From Heyndrickxia camelliae (GTDB lineage: Bacteria; Bacillota; Bacilli; Bacillales; Bacillaceae_C), in the NCBI RefSeq assembly GCF_002844575.1, contig NZ_PIQO01000015.1, positions 1-64,000 of the forward strand: a stretch of DNA of 64,000 nt, in the 5' to 3' direction. This document shows positions 63,941 to 64,000 of the stretch, piece after piece (the stretch's first letter is position 1; each line of letters starts with the position of its first letter). The notes beneath the pieces were generated by a model. That model ran no database searches and was not told the origin of the DNA. It worked only from the letters and a program-made list of their open reading frames with translations. A program made the translations under genes and the position numbers.

Positions 63941-64000
63941 AATAGAAAATATATAAGCATCATCATAGAAAAAGAGTCGTTCCTGTTTAAAACATGGATC

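Overview
The window reads as low-GC chromosomal DNA of an endospore-forming member of the Bacillaceae (Bacillus in the broad sense). The signs are many Shine-Dalgarno-led genes with ATG, GTG or TTG starts, a Bacillus-type 5S rRNA, a spore-coat cluster with the gene order of B. subtilis yraG-yraF-adhB-yraE-yraD, a divergent citR/citA pair, FosB (a bacillithiol-dependent enzyme), class IV polyhydroxyalkanoate genes, a licBCA-type PTS operon and three SAM-I (S-box) riboswitches. I do not name a species.

Left part (1-18.8 kb): the end of an rRNA operon, then accessory genes. These are a Xer-like recombinase with unusual catalytic positions, a decayed DUF3231 gene, Nudix and GNAT enzymes, an S-box-controlled MetE-like gene (minus strand), a run of small-molecule modifying enzymes (GNAT, Nudix, GNAT, ANT(6)-like, P-loop kinase), a radical SAM protein, an Rrf2 regulator with a thioredoxin-reductase-like flavoprotein and matching palindromes, and a c-di-GMP-I riboswitch before an ATP-grasp gene. 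Further along are a metallophosphoesterase, an isochorismatase-like protein, YfiT, a serine hydrolase, a DUF4931 protein and an HXXEE membrane protein that seems to lack a canonical start codon. This part is gene-poor in places and holds several frameshifted remnants.

Middle (18.9-38.3 kb): a VanR/VanS-like two-component system followed by a D,D-carboxypeptidase; the spore-coat/adhB cluster (minus strand); an S-box-controlled methionine ABC transporter (metN-metP-metQ) with an M20 amidohydrolase; a small PHA operon (SDR, short PhaR-like subunit, PhaC); a possible 38-residue peptide gene; DinB-like and FosB genes; an LCP cell-wall ligase; a GNAT/LysE pair; and a PAS-PAS-GGDEF-EAL protein whose motifs are all intact.

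Right part (38.4-64 kb): a large S-box methionine operon (cystathionine gamma-synthase, cystathionine beta-lyase, YitJ-type bifunctional enzyme, MetH), a five-copy 21-bp-period repeat in front of a NERD protein, a decayed MerR/GyrI gene that overlaps a C45 hydrolase gene, a Spo0E-like N-terminus on a longer protein, citR/citA, a VanY-type lipoprotein, an ArsR-DUF2087 regulator, and a beta-glucoside PTS operon (LicR-like regulator, EIIB, EIIC, EIIA) ending in a GH1 6-phospho-beta-glucosidase. YcgL, an SDR-like protein and an SCP2-domain protein close the window.

Working together: the three S-boxes put a methionine synthase-like enzyme, methionine uptake and the path from O-acylhomoserine to methionine under one SAM signal. 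The c-di-GMP riboswitch and the GGDEF-EAL protein lie 26 kb apart and may be sensor and source of the same second messenger. No IS element, prophage, CRISPR array or tRNA gene was seen. The strongest leads for novelty are the phased 21-bp repeats, the Spo0E-like fusion, the c-di-GMP-switch/ATP-grasp pairing and the Rrf2/flavoprotein module.
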